The notes: generated by a model not told the origin, from the letters alone. DNA of 53,338 bases from Candidatus Multiplicimicrobium inquinatum (GCA_002344825.1 DDUN01000032.1:1-53338); one strand, 5' to 3'; positions 23,737-33,984 are shown, counted from the first letter of the stretch. Made by a program: numbers and translations.

Positions 23737-24684
23737 ATGGCGACCGAAGACGGAAAAGTTTTTAAAATTTTATCGCTCGATGGAGGCGGCTTTCGCGGCA
23801 TTTATACCGCGCATCTGTTGAAGCGTATTGAAGACGAGTTCAAGATTGAATGGCACAAAGAATTTGATCTCATATCGGGCACCAGTACTGGCGCAATTAT
23901 AGCTGCTGGCTTGGCCTGTAAAAAATCCGCTGACCAAATTCTTGAATTTTATAAAAGTTACTCCCCCAAGATTTTTGCCAAGGGAATACTTCCACGATGC
24001 GGACTGTTTTCAAGTAAATACAAAAATGAAAATTTAGAAAGTGCGCTCACGCAGATTTTTGATGACCGAAAACTTGGAGAAATCGAAACCCCATTGATTC
24101 TTCCTGCCACTGATGTCGGCAATGGGTGCGTACACGTTTTTAAGTCATCGTACGACAAGGATTTTGTTCGCGATAAGAATGTTTTGGTTCGGAAGGCCGT
24201 TCTCGCTTCATGTGCCGCTCCTACTTTTTTCTCGCCAATAGTTTGTGACAATTATTTTTTAGCTGACGGTGGCTTGTGGGCGAATAACCCAGCGCTCGCG
24301 GCAGTCATTGATGCAAAGCGGCGCTTGGGACAAAACCTGAACGATTTAAAAGTTTTTTCCGTCGGAACTGGACATATTAAACGATTTTATTCGGGAAAGA
24401 ATCGCTGGTGGCATCGATTTTGGGGATGGGGCATTATTGCCCGTTGGAAACACGGAAATTTTATTGAAATGATTTTAAATCTTCAATCGCAGGCAGCAAG
24501 CAATATGGCCACATTGCTTTTGAACCCCGAGCAGATGTTCCGTATCAATTTCGAGTCGGACCTGAATGTTGCGATTGACGACCTTGCGGAGATGCGAAAC
24601 TTAATCTCGAAAGCTGACCGAGATTTCACTCATAACGTAAAAAACATACAGCAGTTTTTAAGTCTGGAGAAGAAACATGCTTAA
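23737..24684 (+). CDS. capV: Patatin-like phospholipase, CBASS effector (CapV-like)
   Basis: A 315-residue cytoplasmic patatin with oxyanion loop GGGFRG (16-21), nucleophile Ser-50 in GTSTG (48-52) and catalytic Asp-177 in DGG. There is no signal peptide. In CBASS, CapV-type patatins are switched on by the cyclic nucleotide made by the adjacent CD-NTase and destroy the inner membrane of infected cells. It overlaps the CD-NTase gene by 8 bases, supporting that assignment. Confidence 0.88.
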   Translation: MATEDGKVFKILSLDGGGFRGIYTAHLLKRIEDEFKIEWHKEFDLISGTSTGAIIAAGLACKKSADQILEFYKSYSPKIFAKGILPRCGLFSSKYKNENLESALTQIFDDRKLGEIETPLILPATDVGNGCVHVFKSSYDKDFVRDKNVLVRKAVLASCAAPTFFSPIVCDNYFLADGGLWANNPALAAVIDAKRRLGQNLNDLKVFSVGTGHIKRFYSGKNRWWHRFWGWGIIARWKHGNFIEMILNLQSQAASNMATLLLNPEQMFRINFESDLNVAIDDLAEMRNLISKADRDFTHNVKNIQQFLSLEKKHA

Positions 24685-26029
24685 CGAAAAACAAAATCAA
24701 TTAGACGACTTATTACAAAAAACAGCGGAATCCCTCGACATTAGCCCGTCTGACTATGAAAGAGCAGTGTCCACTTATAAAGCAGTCGGCTGCTGGCTTG
24801 AAGATGGATATGCTGCCAAGGCTTATCCTCTTTGCAATTCAAGACCCCGGATAACGGTCCAGGGGTCGATGGCTTTAGGAACGGTCGCTCGTCCGATGAA
24901 GGAAGACAGCGAGGGAGATTATGACTTGGATTTAGTATGCGAATTACCCGTGTCATCATTAGAAAAAAATCCAATAAATGCTTCCAAAATTAAAAATCAT
25001 GTTGGAGACCGGTTAAAAGCTCACGGTACTTATAAGCAAAAACTTCAGCCGGAAGGGAGACGATGCTGGACTATGGAATACGCCGCTTCCGAAGGAATCG
25101 GTTTTCACATGGACATATTACCGTGCGTTCTTGACGCTGCTACCGGGAAATGCATTTCAGAAAGTTTCCCTGGCAATCCAGATACGGGATGGGAGTTCAC
25201 TGTTAGCACAATAGCGCTGACACATAAGGAACGGAAAGATGCTCCCCAATATGAATGGAAGTCTGGCAATCCGGCTGGATACTCAAAGTGGTTTAGGAAA
25301 CAAAACCAAACGTTTACAGTCTATTCAAGCGTACAGAAAAAAAGAATTTTTGAGTCCACAACCGGTCAAAGCGGCCGCCCGCTTTTTAATAGCATCGCAG
25401 AGGTTCCGGATGAACTTGTCCGTACACCGCTTCAAAGAACCATACAACTTTTTAAGCGTCACCGTGATGTTCGCTTTCAAAAAAACTCGGATTTTAAACC
25501 CATATCCGTAATTCTTACGACGCTCGCGGCAAACCTTTACGAAGGCGAGAGCGATTTGTTTAGCACAGTAAAAAACGTCACTTCAAAGCTGTTGTTGCAT
25601 GCCGGCCTTTTGCAAAATCCTCAATTCCGGCTCCTCAATGAAAAGATGACTCAGATGAGACTAATTACACGGACTTCGGATGGGCGGTGGTTCATTCCAA
25701 ATCCAGTTAATCCGGTTGAAAATTTTGCGGATCGTTGGCACGAGGACAACCATGCGAGAGCGAAGGCTTTCTTTCAGTGGTTAGAATGGCTGGAAGCCGA
25801 CATCAAAGCCTTGGAAGAGAAAAGGGGACTGACTGAGATTTCAAATTTTCTAAGTAAAATTTTCGGAGAAAGAGTTGCTCAAGAAGCCGTAAAAAAATTT
25901 GGCGTCAAATTAGGCGGAGAATATAAAGAAGCCAGAGATTCTGGTAAGTTGAGAATGAGTCCGGTAACGGGAGCGCTAGGAGTTGCGGGTGCCATCACGG
26001 TTCCCAAACATAATTTTCATGGGGATTAA
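24677..26029 (+). CDS. CD-NTase (cGAS/DncV-like cyclic oligonucleotide synthase)
   Basis: A 450-residue nucleotidyltransferase with the GS motif (QGSMALGT, 62-69), metal-binding acidic pair in DYDLDLVCEL (Asp83, Asp85) and a third Asp146 in FHMDILPC. The helical half includes the PLQRTIQLFKRHRD segment seen in CBASS synthases. It should make a cyclic di- or trinucleotide on phage infection; the product cannot be read from the sequence. The C-terminal tail ends HGD, so a glycine is penultimate, which is relevant because E2-type CBASS enzymes act on the synthase C-terminus. Confidence 0.9.
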   Translation: MLNEKQNQLDDLLQKTAESLDISPSDYERAVSTYKAVGCWLEDGYAAKAYPLCNSRPRITVQGSMALGTVARPMKEDSEGDYDLDLVCELPVSSLEKNPINASKIKNHVGDRLKAHGTYKQKLQPEGRRCWTMEYAASEGIGFHMDILPCVLDAATGKCISESFPGNPDTGWEFTVSTIALTHKERKDAPQYEWKSGNPAGYSKWFRKQNQTFTVYSSVQKKRIFESTTGQSGRPLFNSIAEVPDELVRTPLQRTIQLFKRHRDVRFQKNSDFKPISVILTTLAANLYEGESDLFSTVKNVTSKLLLHAGLLQNPQFRLLNEKMTQMRLITRTSDGRWFIPNPVNPVENFADRWHEDNHARAKAFFQWLEWLEADIKALEEKRGLTEISNFLSKIFGERVAQEAVKKFGVKLGGEYKEARDSGKLRMSPVTGALGVAGAITVPKHNFHGD

Positions 26030-26465
26030 ATTTTTTAATCGAAGTGAATTAACTTTAGCAATCCAACGGCTTCATTTAAAAAAAATGTTTCCAGATGCTG
26101 ACTGTCAAATCCATGGAAACACCTTGACGTGGAAGGGCCGCATTTGTCCGACTTGTCTTAGCGACAGTTACTTGGTCGAATTGATTTATAGACAAAAAGG
26201 TAGTCCGAAGGTTTTTGTTCGAGAGCCACAACTCCAACGCAGAAACGGCCAGCGTGCACCTCACCTTTATGATGAAGGAAATTTATGTTTGCACTATCCG
26301 GACGAATGGACTCCTAACATGATTCTTTCAGATTCCATCCTCCCTTGGACCTCTGAGTGGTTGCTTCACTACGAAGTTTGGCTTGCGACCGGAGAATGGT
26401 GTGGTGGCGGAACGCATCCTGTAAGAAGCCAGTCAAATCTTGAAACAGAAGTTTCTAATAATTAA
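26019..26465 (+). CDS. Stand-alone E2-like CBASS accessory protein
   Basis: A 148-residue protein, start ATG 26019 overlapping the CD-NTase stop by 11 bases. The C-terminal half matches prokaryotic E2-like proteins of CBASS: catalytic Cys-90 in GNLCLHYPDEW, then LPWTSEWLLHYEVWLATGEW. An N-terminal CPTC pair lies at 43-46. No E1 or JAB gene is in this operon, which fits the E2-only (type II-short) CBASS arrangement, in which the E2 conjugates or primes the synthase. Confidence 0.85.
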   Translation: MGIKFFNRSELTLAIQRLHLKKMFPDADCQIHGNTLTWKGRICPTCLSDSYLVELIYRQKGSPKVFVREPQLQRRNGQRAPHLYDEGNLCLHYPDEWTPNMILSDSILPWTSEWLLHYEVWLATGEWCGGGTHPVRSQSNLETEVSNN

Positions 26466-26486
26466 ATTTGATAGCGCGAAAACAAT

Positions 26487-27290
26487 ATGAAATTTGCACT
26501 AGTAAACGAAAATAAGACGGAAGCTCAACCGGAGATGCGTCGAGGTAACTGTTTATATTGCCAAAGCGAAACGATTGCCAAATGTGGGCATGTGAAAATT
26601 TGGCATTGGGCACACAAAAGTAAAGTTTCGTGTGATTCGTGGTGGGAGAACGAAACCGAATGGCATAGAGCATGGAAAAATCATTTCCCCAAAGAGTGGC
26701 AGGAGCATATTCATGCGGACTCCGTAACTGGAGAAAAGCATATTGCAGATATTAAAACGGCCAGCGGGCTCGTAATTGAATTTCAGCATTCTGCAATTAA
26801 ACCCGCAGAAATACAAAGCAGGGAAGCTTTCTATAAAAATATGGTATGGGTTGTTGATGGCACACGGCTGAAGAGAGACTGCCCGCGTTTTCGCGAAGGA
26901 ATTAATGACAGCAGGAATTTGATTGTTGATGGATTCTTTCTTTCCCTTATTCCTAGTGAGTGCTTTCCTGCGAGCTGGCTTAAAAGTTCAAAGCCGGTTT
27001 ATTTTGATTTTGACGGCATCAATAGTCCCATTGATCAACTAGATGAGAAGCGGGCTTTTTGGTGCCTCTTTCCAGATCGCTTGGATGGATATGCCGTGAT
27101 TGCGGGCGTTTTGTGTAAACAATTTATGGAATTATCTTTTAACGCCTCTCATTTGCTTTTTGCGCATGAAAATCTGCGTTATATTTCGGAATACATTCGG
27201 CTCAAGCGTCAGAGTGCTTTTGCTCATACCAGGAGAGAGTACCCGAACGCTTTACCACGACGATATGTAAGAAGACAGTTTAGGTTCTAA
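26487..27290 (+). CDS. CoiA-like nuclease-domain protein, last gene of CBASS operon
   Basis: A 267-residue protein. The N-terminus has a CoiA-type treble-clef zinc motif (CLYCQS, KCG, HWAH). The middle carries a PD-(D/E)xK-like nuclease core, ADIKTASGLVIEFQHS, with Asp at about 91 and the E-x-Q variant, followed by VWVVDG. CoiA-family proteins are linked to DNA uptake and recombination, and related nucleases appear in defence loci. It follows the E2 gene by 21 bases with no terminator, so it is probably a fifth operon component. It is not one of the standard CBASS accessory proteins I know. Confidence 0.75.
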   Translation: MKFALVNENKTEAQPEMRRGNCLYCQSETIAKCGHVKIWHWAHKSKVSCDSWWENETEWHRAWKNHFPKEWQEHIHADSVTGEKHIADIKTASGLVIEFQHSAIKPAEIQSREAFYKNMVWVVDGTRLKRDCPRFREGINDSRNLIVDGFFLSLIPSECFPASWLKSSKPVYFDFDGINSPIDQLDEKRAFWCLFPDRLDGYAVIAGVLCKQFMELSFNASHLLFAHENLRYISEYIRLKRQSAFAHTRREYPNALPRRYVRRQFRF

Positions 27291-27389
27291 ATAGCCGAGA
27301 GCTGGTCCTTGGCTTGAGCTGTATAGTGCTTCTTCGATCTGAAATAATGATCCCGCATTCTTAGTTCCTCTGGTAGAATCTAGCCAAAA

Positions 27390-27593
27390 ATGGACAGTTT
27401 AAAGATGCCCGAAAAATGGCTCACAATTGATCAAATCGCTGATCACCTTCAGGTTTCAAAAGAGAAGATCTACAAACTCTGCCAGCGGGGGAAAATGCCT
27501 GCCTCAAAGCTTGGGGGGCAATGGCGTTTTAAAATTGGGCAAGTTGATGAATGGCTACTTGAGCAGCAGAAAAAGAAAAAAGGCAAACATTGA
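27390..27593 (+). CDS. Excisionase/MerR-type HTH protein
   Basis: A 67-residue winged-helix protein of the excisionase-like type (WLTIDQIADHLQVSKEKIYKLC, then KMPASKLGGQWRF). Its stop overlaps the TTG start of the helicase gene, so it belongs to that operon, probably as regulator. An extended -10 (TGGTAGAAT, 27371-27379) lies directly upstream with no good -35. ATG 27390 and ATG 27405 are both possible starts. Confidence 0.75.
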   Translation: MDSLKMPEKWLTIDQIADHLQVSKEKIYKLCQRGKMPASKLGGQWRFKIGQVDEWLLEQQKKKKGKH

Positions 27594-30500
27594 AACTTGA
27601 AGAAATTAAGAAAGACTCTCTAATAGCTGGGATTGAACCTGGGCAGGTTGTCCGTGTTGTTAGCACGGAGCTTGTAGGGGATAATTCAGCAACGATTTAC
27701 TATAAGACCAGTGATGGGCGATTGCATGAGCGGTTGCTATTTCGCAAAGATGAATCAAATTTATCTTTCGCTAAAGCAGGTCGCCCGTGGACATTTGCTG
27801 CTCCTGGCCAAGACTTTAAATTAGTCGCCGAAGCTTACCGAATAAATCTCGCCTACCTCTTCGATCCCATGATGGCGGTTCATACTTCAAATGTGGAACC
27901 GCTTCCGCACCAAATCACAGCTGTTTATGAATCCATGCTTCCAAGGCAGCCACTTCGTTATGTTCTAGCTGACGATCCAGGCGCTGGTAAAACAATCATG
28001 GCCGGTCTTTTCATTCGGGAACTTTTAATGCGAGCAGAAACACGCCGAGTTCTTATTGTCGCACCGGGAAGTTTGATCGAACAATGGCAAGATGAAATGT
28101 TTGAAAAGTTCGGTTTAGATTTCAAGATTTTCTCACGCGAGCAAATAGAGGAATCTCGATCTGGAAATCCATTTGAAGACAGAGATCTGATTATTGCCCG
28201 GCTGGATCAATTGTCGCGAAATGAGGATTTGCAGGAAAAGCTAGCAGCGACACAATGGGATTTGGTTGTTGTAGATGAAGCGCATAAGCTTTCAGCTTCT
28301 TGGTATGGTTCGAAAATCAATGAAACGAAGCGGTTCAAACTTGGGCGCTTGTTGGGAGAAAAAACCCGACATTTCTTAATGATGACGGCAACTCCGCACA
28401 ATGGTAAAGAGGAAGACTTCCAGCTTTTCTTGTCGCTTTTGGATTCAGATCGGTTCTATGGAAAGTTCCGTGATGGTGCACATAAAGTGGATGTATCCGA
28501 CATAATGCGGCGTATGGTTAAAGAAGATCTTTTGAAGTTTGATGGCACGCCACTTTTCCCGGAACGTCGAGCCAATACTGTTAACTATAAATTATCTGCG
28601 CTTGAATCAGCCCTTTATGTGGCGGTTACAAACTATGTTCGGGAAGAAATGAATCGTGCGGATCGATTAGAAGACGAAGGAAGACGTGGTACCGTCGGAT
28701 TTGCGCTTACTGCCCTTCAACGTCGCTTGGCATCAAGCCCGGAAGCTATTTATCAATCATTGAAAAGACGTCATCATCGGCTAAAACGTCGAGTGGAAGA
28801 AGAAAAGCTTGGGCAAAGAGGTAGTGGTTTTGCGGCGGATACAACTTATTCTGATATATCTGAAGATCCAGATGATTTAAATGCGGAAGAACAAGAAAAC
28901 GCAGAAGAGGAACTCGTTGATAAAGCGACAGCAGCCCAAACCATTCAGGAGCTCGAAGCTGAAATTGTCATTTTGCAGGGGCTGGAAGAACAAGCCAAAG
29001 ATGTTGTCCACTCTGGTCAGGACCGTAAATGGGATGAATTGTCAAAGCTCCTTCAAAATACTCCAGAGATGCACGATGCAAGCGGCAGACAGCGGAAGTT
29101 GATCATATTTACAGAGCATCGGGACACATTGAATTATTTGGCAGTGAAAATTCGTGGGCTTTTGGGAAGTGAGGAGGCGGTGACGCTGATTCACGGAGGA
29201 ATTAAGCGCGAAGAACGCAGAAAAGTTCAGGAACAATTTCGTAATGATCCTACGGTACGTGTTTTAATCGCAACAGACGCGGCAGGAGAAGGTGTCAATC
29301 TTCAAAATGCAAACTTGATGGTCAATTATGATCTGCCGTGGAACCCTAACCGCATTGAACAACGTTTTGGTCGAATCCATAGAATTGGTCAAACTGAAGT
29401 TTGTCATCTGTGGAACATGGTTGCGTTTGAAACCCGTGAGGGCGATGTGTTTCAACGCTTGTTTGAAAAATTAGAGGTTGAGCGGAAAGCTCTAGGTGGT
29501 CGAGTCTTTGACATTTTGGGAGATGTGTTTGAAGAAAGAAGTTTGAAGGACCTTTTGATTCAAGCCATTCGTTATGGCGAAGACCCGAAAATAAGAGAGC
29601 GCCTATTGCGTGCCGTGGAGGGCGCATTAGATACCGAACACTTGAAGGCAATTATTGAGCGCAATGCATTAAGCGAAGAAATTTTAGATGAAAAACGACT
29701 TTTTTCAATTAAAGAGGAAATGGAAAGAGCTGAAGCTCGTAAACTCCAGCCGTATTTTATTCGTTCGTTTTTCAGTCAAGCTTTCAGCCAATTGGGTGGA
29801 GAATTACGGGATCGTGAGACAGGTCGGTGGGAGATTACACATGTACCAGCCGTCATCCGTGAGCGCGACCGGCAAATAACGGGTCGTGATCATCGTTATA
29901 TAGATCCGGTTTTGAAGAAATATGAACGCATTTGTTTTGAAAAAGATTTTGTACGCATTATGAGCCGCCCAGGTTCTCCAATGGCTAGTTTGATTCATCC
30001 TGCCCACCCTCTCATGCAAGCTGTGACAGATATTGTTATGGAGCAACATCGTTTAAAACTTAAAGAAGGCACTATCCTGGTAGATCCCAAAGATACAGGT
30101 ATTGTGCCTCGCGTAATGCTTATCATTGATCATTCCGTTCGTGAGGGAAATGACACTAACCGAGTAATTTCTCGACGAATGCAATTTGTGGAAGTTGACC
30201 CGACGGGGAAAACTATAAATGCGGGTTGGGCTCCGCATCTTGACTTAGAAGTGATTACGGAAAGTGATAAAAAGTTAGTCGAAGACATTCTCAATGCATC
30301 TTGGATTGAGCAGAATCTCGAACAGCTAGCTTTGGCGCACGCTTCTGAAAAGTTGGTACCCGAACATTATGAAGAAGTTAGAACTCGCCGCGAAAGACAT
30401 GTTGATAAAACTCTTGCTGCTGTGCACGAACGCCTTGTTAAGGAAATGAGTTTTTGGCAAGACCGAGAGATTAAACTTAAAGAGGATGCGGCGGCCGGTC

Positions 30501-31102
30501 GTGATGTCAGGTTAAACCTTGATAATGCCAAAATGAAAATCAATGAATTGATGGCTCGCCTTGATACGCGGACAAAAGAATTGCGCACGATGCGTAACGT
30601 CGTTTCAGCGACACCAGTTGTTGTTGGCGGTGCATTAATTATTCCAGCGGGTTTATTGGCGCAAAGAAAAGGCGAATCGGGATGGAGCGACGATGCAGAG
30701 CTGCGTGCGCGGATTGAAAAAATGGCGATGCGAACTGTGATGAATGCTGAACGAGCCCTTGGGAATGATGTGGAGGATGTTTCGCACTTAAAGTGCGGTT
30801 GGGATGTGACAAGTATACCGAAAAGCAAAGACGGAAAAATTCCACCCTCACGACACATTGAAGTGAAAGGTCGCGCTAAAGGACAGGGTAGTATTACTGT
30901 GACAAGAAACGAAATCCTCTATGGACTTAACCAGGCGGACAAGTTCATTTTGGCTGTTGTTCTTATTGATGGTGATCAGTGCGAGGGGCCCTTCTACATT
31001 AAAAATCCATTTACCCAAGAACCTGATTGGGCAGTTACAAGTATTAATTTGGATTTAAATCAATTATTAGCACGAGCGCAAAAGCAAAGTGTAAATGCAT
31101 GA
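27590..31102 (+). CDS. SNF2-type helicase with C-terminal DUF3883-like domain
   Basis: An 1170-residue superfamily 2 DNA translocase, start TTG 27590. Motif I is DDPGAGKT (about 127-134), motif II VVVDEAHK, motif III MMTATPHNG, and the helicase C-terminal lobe contains TDAAGEGVNLQ and RFGRIHRIGQ. The C-terminal about 100 residues (HIEVKGRAKG...NEILYGLNQADKF) resemble DUF3883, a nuclease-like fold (E-x-K). It is translationally coupled to the methyltransferase gene (ATGA). Such helicases are the translocating component in methyltransferase-linked phage-defence systems. Confidence 0.88.
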   Translation: MKLEEIKKDSLIAGIEPGQVVRVVSTELVGDNSATIYYKTSDGRLHERLLFRKDESNLSFAKAGRPWTFAAPGQDFKLVAEAYRINLAYLFDPMMAVHTSNVEPLPHQITAVYESMLPRQPLRYVLADDPGAGKTIMAGLFIRELLMRAETRRVLIVAPGSLIEQWQDEMFEKFGLDFKIFSREQIEESRSGNPFEDRDLIIARLDQLSRNEDLQEKLAATQWDLVVVDEAHKLSASWYGSKINETKRFKLGRLLGEKTRHFLMMTATPHNGKEEDFQLFLSLLDSDRFYGKFRDGAHKVDVSDIMRRMVKEDLLKFDGTPLFPERRANTVNYKLSALESALYVAVTNYVREEMNRADRLEDEGRRGTVGFALTALQRRLASSPEAIYQSLKRRHHRLKRRVEEEKLGQRGSGFAADTTYSDISEDPDDLNAEEQENAEEELVDKATAAQTIQELEAEIVILQGLEEQAKDVVHSGQDRKWDELSKLLQNTPEMHDASGRQRKLIIFTEHRDTLNYLAVKIRGLLGSEEAVTLIHGGIKREERRKVQEQFRNDPTVRVLIATDAAGEGVNLQNANLMVNYDLPWNPNRIEQRFGRIHRIGQTEVCHLWNMVAFETREGDVFQRLFEKLEVERKALGGRVFDILGDVFEERSLKDLLIQAIRYGEDPKIRERLLRAVEGALDTEHLKAIIERNALSEEILDEKRLFSIKEEMERAEARKLQPYFIRSFFSQAFSQLGGELRDRETGRWEITHVPAVIRERDRQITGRDHRYIDPVLKKYERICFEKDFVRIMSRPGSPMASLIHPAHPLMQAVTDIVMEQHRLKLKEGTILVDPKDTGIVPRVMLIIDHSVREGNDTNRVISRRMQFVEVDPTGKTINAGWAPHLDLEVITESDKKLVEDILNASWIEQNLEQLALAHASEKLVPEHYEEVRTRRERHVDKTLAAVHERLVKEMSFWQDREIKLKEDAAAGRDVRLNLDNAKMKINELMARLDTRTKELRTMRNVVSATPVVVGGALIIPAGLLAQRKGESGWSDDAELRARIEKMAMRTVMNAERALGNDVEDVSHLKCGWDVTSIPKSKDGKIPPSRHIEVKGRAKGQGSITVTRNEILYGLNQADKFILAVVLIDGDQCEGPFYIKNPFTQEPDWAVTSINLDLNQLLARAQKQSVNA

Positions 31103-33984
31103 CAGAGATAAAAGTCCCTAAAAAACTTATCGAGGTTGCGCTTCCATTGGATGCGATTAACGCTGCTTGTGCATATGAAAAAATGCCGGGGATTGGGGCG
31201 CATCCCCGCGGGATTCATTTATGGTGGGCGCGTCGTCCTCTTGCTGCTGCTCGTGCGGTGATCTTTTCACAGATGGTTAATGATCCTGGGTATGAAAGGA
31301 ATCTTCAGCGCGGTATGAATAAAGAAAAAGCTGCCGCTGAACGCGAGAGATTATTCCGAATTATTGAAAAGCTAGTTTTATGGGAAAATATAAATAACAA
31401 ATCGGTTCTTGATGAAGCTCGTGAAGAAATTAAAAATAGCTGGAGAGAAACGTGCGCATTAAATAAAAATCACTCGCAGGCTGAGGAATTATTTGATCCG
31501 GAAAAATTGCCCGGTTTTCATGATCCCTTTTCTGGAGGAGGAGCAATTCCACTTGAGGCTCAACGCTTAGGACTTGAAGCGTTTGCATCTGATCTTAATC
31601 CTGTTGCTGTTGGCATCAATAAAGCAATGATAGAAATTCCCCCTAGGTTTAGAAATCGAGAACCGGTAGGGCCATTACCCAAAAATGAAAAGCCAACTTT
31701 AATAAACGATTGGGAAGGGCTCAGAGGTTTTTCGGAAGATTTGCGCAGATATGGTGCGTGGATTAATGAAGAGGCGCTAAAAAGAATCGGGAATCTTTAT
31801 CCTAAATACAAGATTACAACCGAAACAGTTGAAGATCGAGAAGACCTTAAATCTTTGTGTGGGCGGGAACTATCCGTTGTGGCTTGGTTATGGGCCCGAA
31901 CCGTTAAAAGTCCTAACCCGGCTTTTTCTCACATTGATGTGCCACTAATTTCAAGTTTTGTGTTGGCAAGCAAATCTGGAAAAGAGGTTTACATTGAACC
32001 GGTAATCCAAAAGGATGACTACTCTTTTAAGGTTAAAATCGGACCTGCCCCCGCTCACGCAAAAAACGGAACGAAAGCTTCTGGAAGCGGAAGCAGTTTT
32101 TTGTGTCTTATGTCCAAATCCCCAATAGATTTCAAATACATTCGCGATGAGGCGAAAAAAGGAAGACTGGGGCAGCGACTAGTTGCAGTGGTTGCTGAGG
32201 GAAAAAGACGGAAGGTTTATTTGCCTTCAAACAAGCAGCATGAACAGGCTGCTCTTGTAAACAAGCCGGACAATTTATCCGACACGCCTTTACCTGCTAA
32301 AGCGCTAGGTTTTCGTGTTCAAGAATACGGTATGCTGAAGTGGGCTGATCTTTTTACTAACAGACAATTAGTTGCGCTGACAACTCTTTCGGATTTAATT
32401 AGCGAGACGATAGATAAGATTAAATCGGATTTGTTGATCGCAAAAAGATTCAAGGAAGGTGCGGGATTAGAAGAGGGCGGTGCTGGAGGCCTTGCTTACG
32501 CGGAAGCCATTGGGCTTTACCTGGCCTTTGCAGTAGATCGATGTGCGGATTTCTCGAATACATGTACTAGATGGGTCTCCAGCAACGAGAAAGTCATGAA
32601 TTTGTTTGGCAAACAAGCCATAGCGATGACTTGGGATTTCCCAGAAGCGTCTATTTTGGAAGAAACTGTTGGGGGGTTTTATCCGGCCGTTAAATACATC
32701 GCTGAATGTTTGCTAACATTGCCTTTAGACGGCAAGGCTGGTTTTGCTCTGCAAGAAAACGCCTCCACAAATCAATCCTGCATCAAAAAAATTATTTCTA
32801 CAGATCCTCCTTATTACGACAATATTGGGTATGCTGATTTATCCGATTTTTTTTATTTCTGGCTGCGACGTTCTTTGAAAGATACTTTTAAAAAACTATA
32901 TTCAACAATAGCCGTTCCTAAAATTGAAGAGTTGGTAGCGACACCCTTTCGACATGGTAGTAAAGATGCTGCTGAGCAATTCTTTTTAGAAGGTATGACG
33001 CAAGCGATGCACAACCTGGCCCAATGTGGACACCCTACATTTCCGGTGACAATCTATTATGCATTTAAGCAATCAGAAACCGAAACTGAAGGTACTGCTT
33101 CGACAGGTTGGGAAACGTTTCTCGACGCTGTTTTGAAAGCTGGTTTTTCTTTAACCGGAACATGGCCGATGCGGAGTGAGCAGTCAAGCAGGATGGTTAG
33201 CATGGGAACTAATGCATTGGCATCGAGCATTGTTCTTGTGTGTCGCAAGCGAGACGCCAATGCTGCTACTATTTCGCGTCGTGAATTTGTACGAGAGCTA
33301 AACGCGCTTTTACCAGAGGCGCTTGATGAAATGACAAGAGGTGGAGTGAATTCTCCCGTAGCCCCAGTAGATTTGTCGCAAGCCATCATTGGTCCCGGTA
33401 TGGCTGTTTTCTCCAAATATGCAGCAGTTCTTGAAGCAGATGGAAAACCAATGACAGTTAAGACAGCATTACAGCTTATAAATCGATTTCTTGCTGAAGA
33501 TGATTTCGATCACGATTCGCAGTTTTGCCTACATTGGTTTGAAAATTATGGATGGGGAGAAGGAAAGTTTGGAGATGCTGACGTGCTTGCTAGAGCGAAA
33601 GGTACAAGTGTCTCAGGAGTTCAAGAATCTGGTGTTTTAGCTTCAAGTAAAAGTGTAGTTAAACTAATGCGTTTTAGTGAGTATCCCAAGAGTTGGGACC
33701 CGGAAGAGGATAAACGAATACCGGTTTGGGAAGCATTGCATCAATTGGTCCGTGTTCTGCAAGAGTCTGGGGAATCTGCGGCGGGTGAATTGTTGGCTAA
33801 AATGCCTGGGCGTGGAGAGTCGATTCGGCAGCTTGCATACCGTCTTCATACACTGTGTGAGCGTAAGGGATGGTCTGATGATGCGAGAGCTTACAATGAA
33901 CTTATTACATCATGGAATGCGGCAGAAGCTGTATCTCAGACCGTCGCTCAAAAAACCGGGAAGCAAATGGAGATGGGAATTTAA
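31099..33984 (+). CDS. DUF1156 DNA adenine methyltransferase
   Basis: A 961-residue protein beginning with the DUF1156 signature (KKLIEVALPLDAINAACAYEK, GIHLWWARRPLAAARAV). The SAM-binding FSGGGAIPLEAQRLG lies near residue 143 and the amino-methyltransferase catalytic DPPYYDN near 569, with a long insertion between them. It corresponds to COG1743 methylases. With the helicase and DUF499 ATPase it forms a set repeatedly found in defence islands, where it probably marks self DNA. Confidence 0.88.
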   Translation: MTEIKVPKKLIEVALPLDAINAACAYEKMPGIGAHPRGIHLWWARRPLAAARAVIFSQMVNDPGYERNLQRGMNKEKAAAERERLFRIIEKLVLWENINNKSVLDEAREEIKNSWRETCALNKNHSQAEELFDPEKLPGFHDPFSGGGAIPLEAQRLGLEAFASDLNPVAVGINKAMIEIPPRFRNREPVGPLPKNEKPTLINDWEGLRGFSEDLRRYGAWINEEALKRIGNLYPKYKITTETVEDREDLKSLCGRELSVVAWLWARTVKSPNPAFSHIDVPLISSFVLASKSGKEVYIEPVIQKDDYSFKVKIGPAPAHAKNGTKASGSGSSFLCLMSKSPIDFKYIRDEAKKGRLGQRLVAVVAEGKRRKVYLPSNKQHEQAALVNKPDNLSDTPLPAKALGFRVQEYGMLKWADLFTNRQLVALTTLSDLISETIDKIKSDLLIAKRFKEGAGLEEGGAGGLAYAEAIGLYLAFAVDRCADFSNTCTRWVSSNEKVMNLFGKQAIAMTWDFPEASILEETVGGFYPAVKYIAECLLTLPLDGKAGFALQENASTNQSCIKKIISTDPPYYDNIGYADLSDFFYFWLRRSLKDTFKKLYSTIAVPKIEELVATPFRHGSKDAAEQFFLEGMTQAMHNLAQCGHPTFPVTIYYAFKQSETETEGTASTGWETFLDAVLKAGFSLTGTWPMRSEQSSRMVSMGTNALASSIVLVCRKRDANAATISRREFVRELNALLPEALDEMTRGGVNSPVAPVDLSQAIIGPGMAVFSKYAAVLEADGKPMTVKTALQLINRFLAEDDFDHDSQFCLHWFENYGWGEGKFGDADVLARAKGTSVSGVQESGVLASSKSVVKLMRFSEYPKSWDPEEDKRIPVWEALHQLVRVLQESGESAAGELLAKMPGRGESIRQLAYRLHTLCERKGWSDDARAYNELITSWNAAEAVSQTVAQKTGKQMEMGI

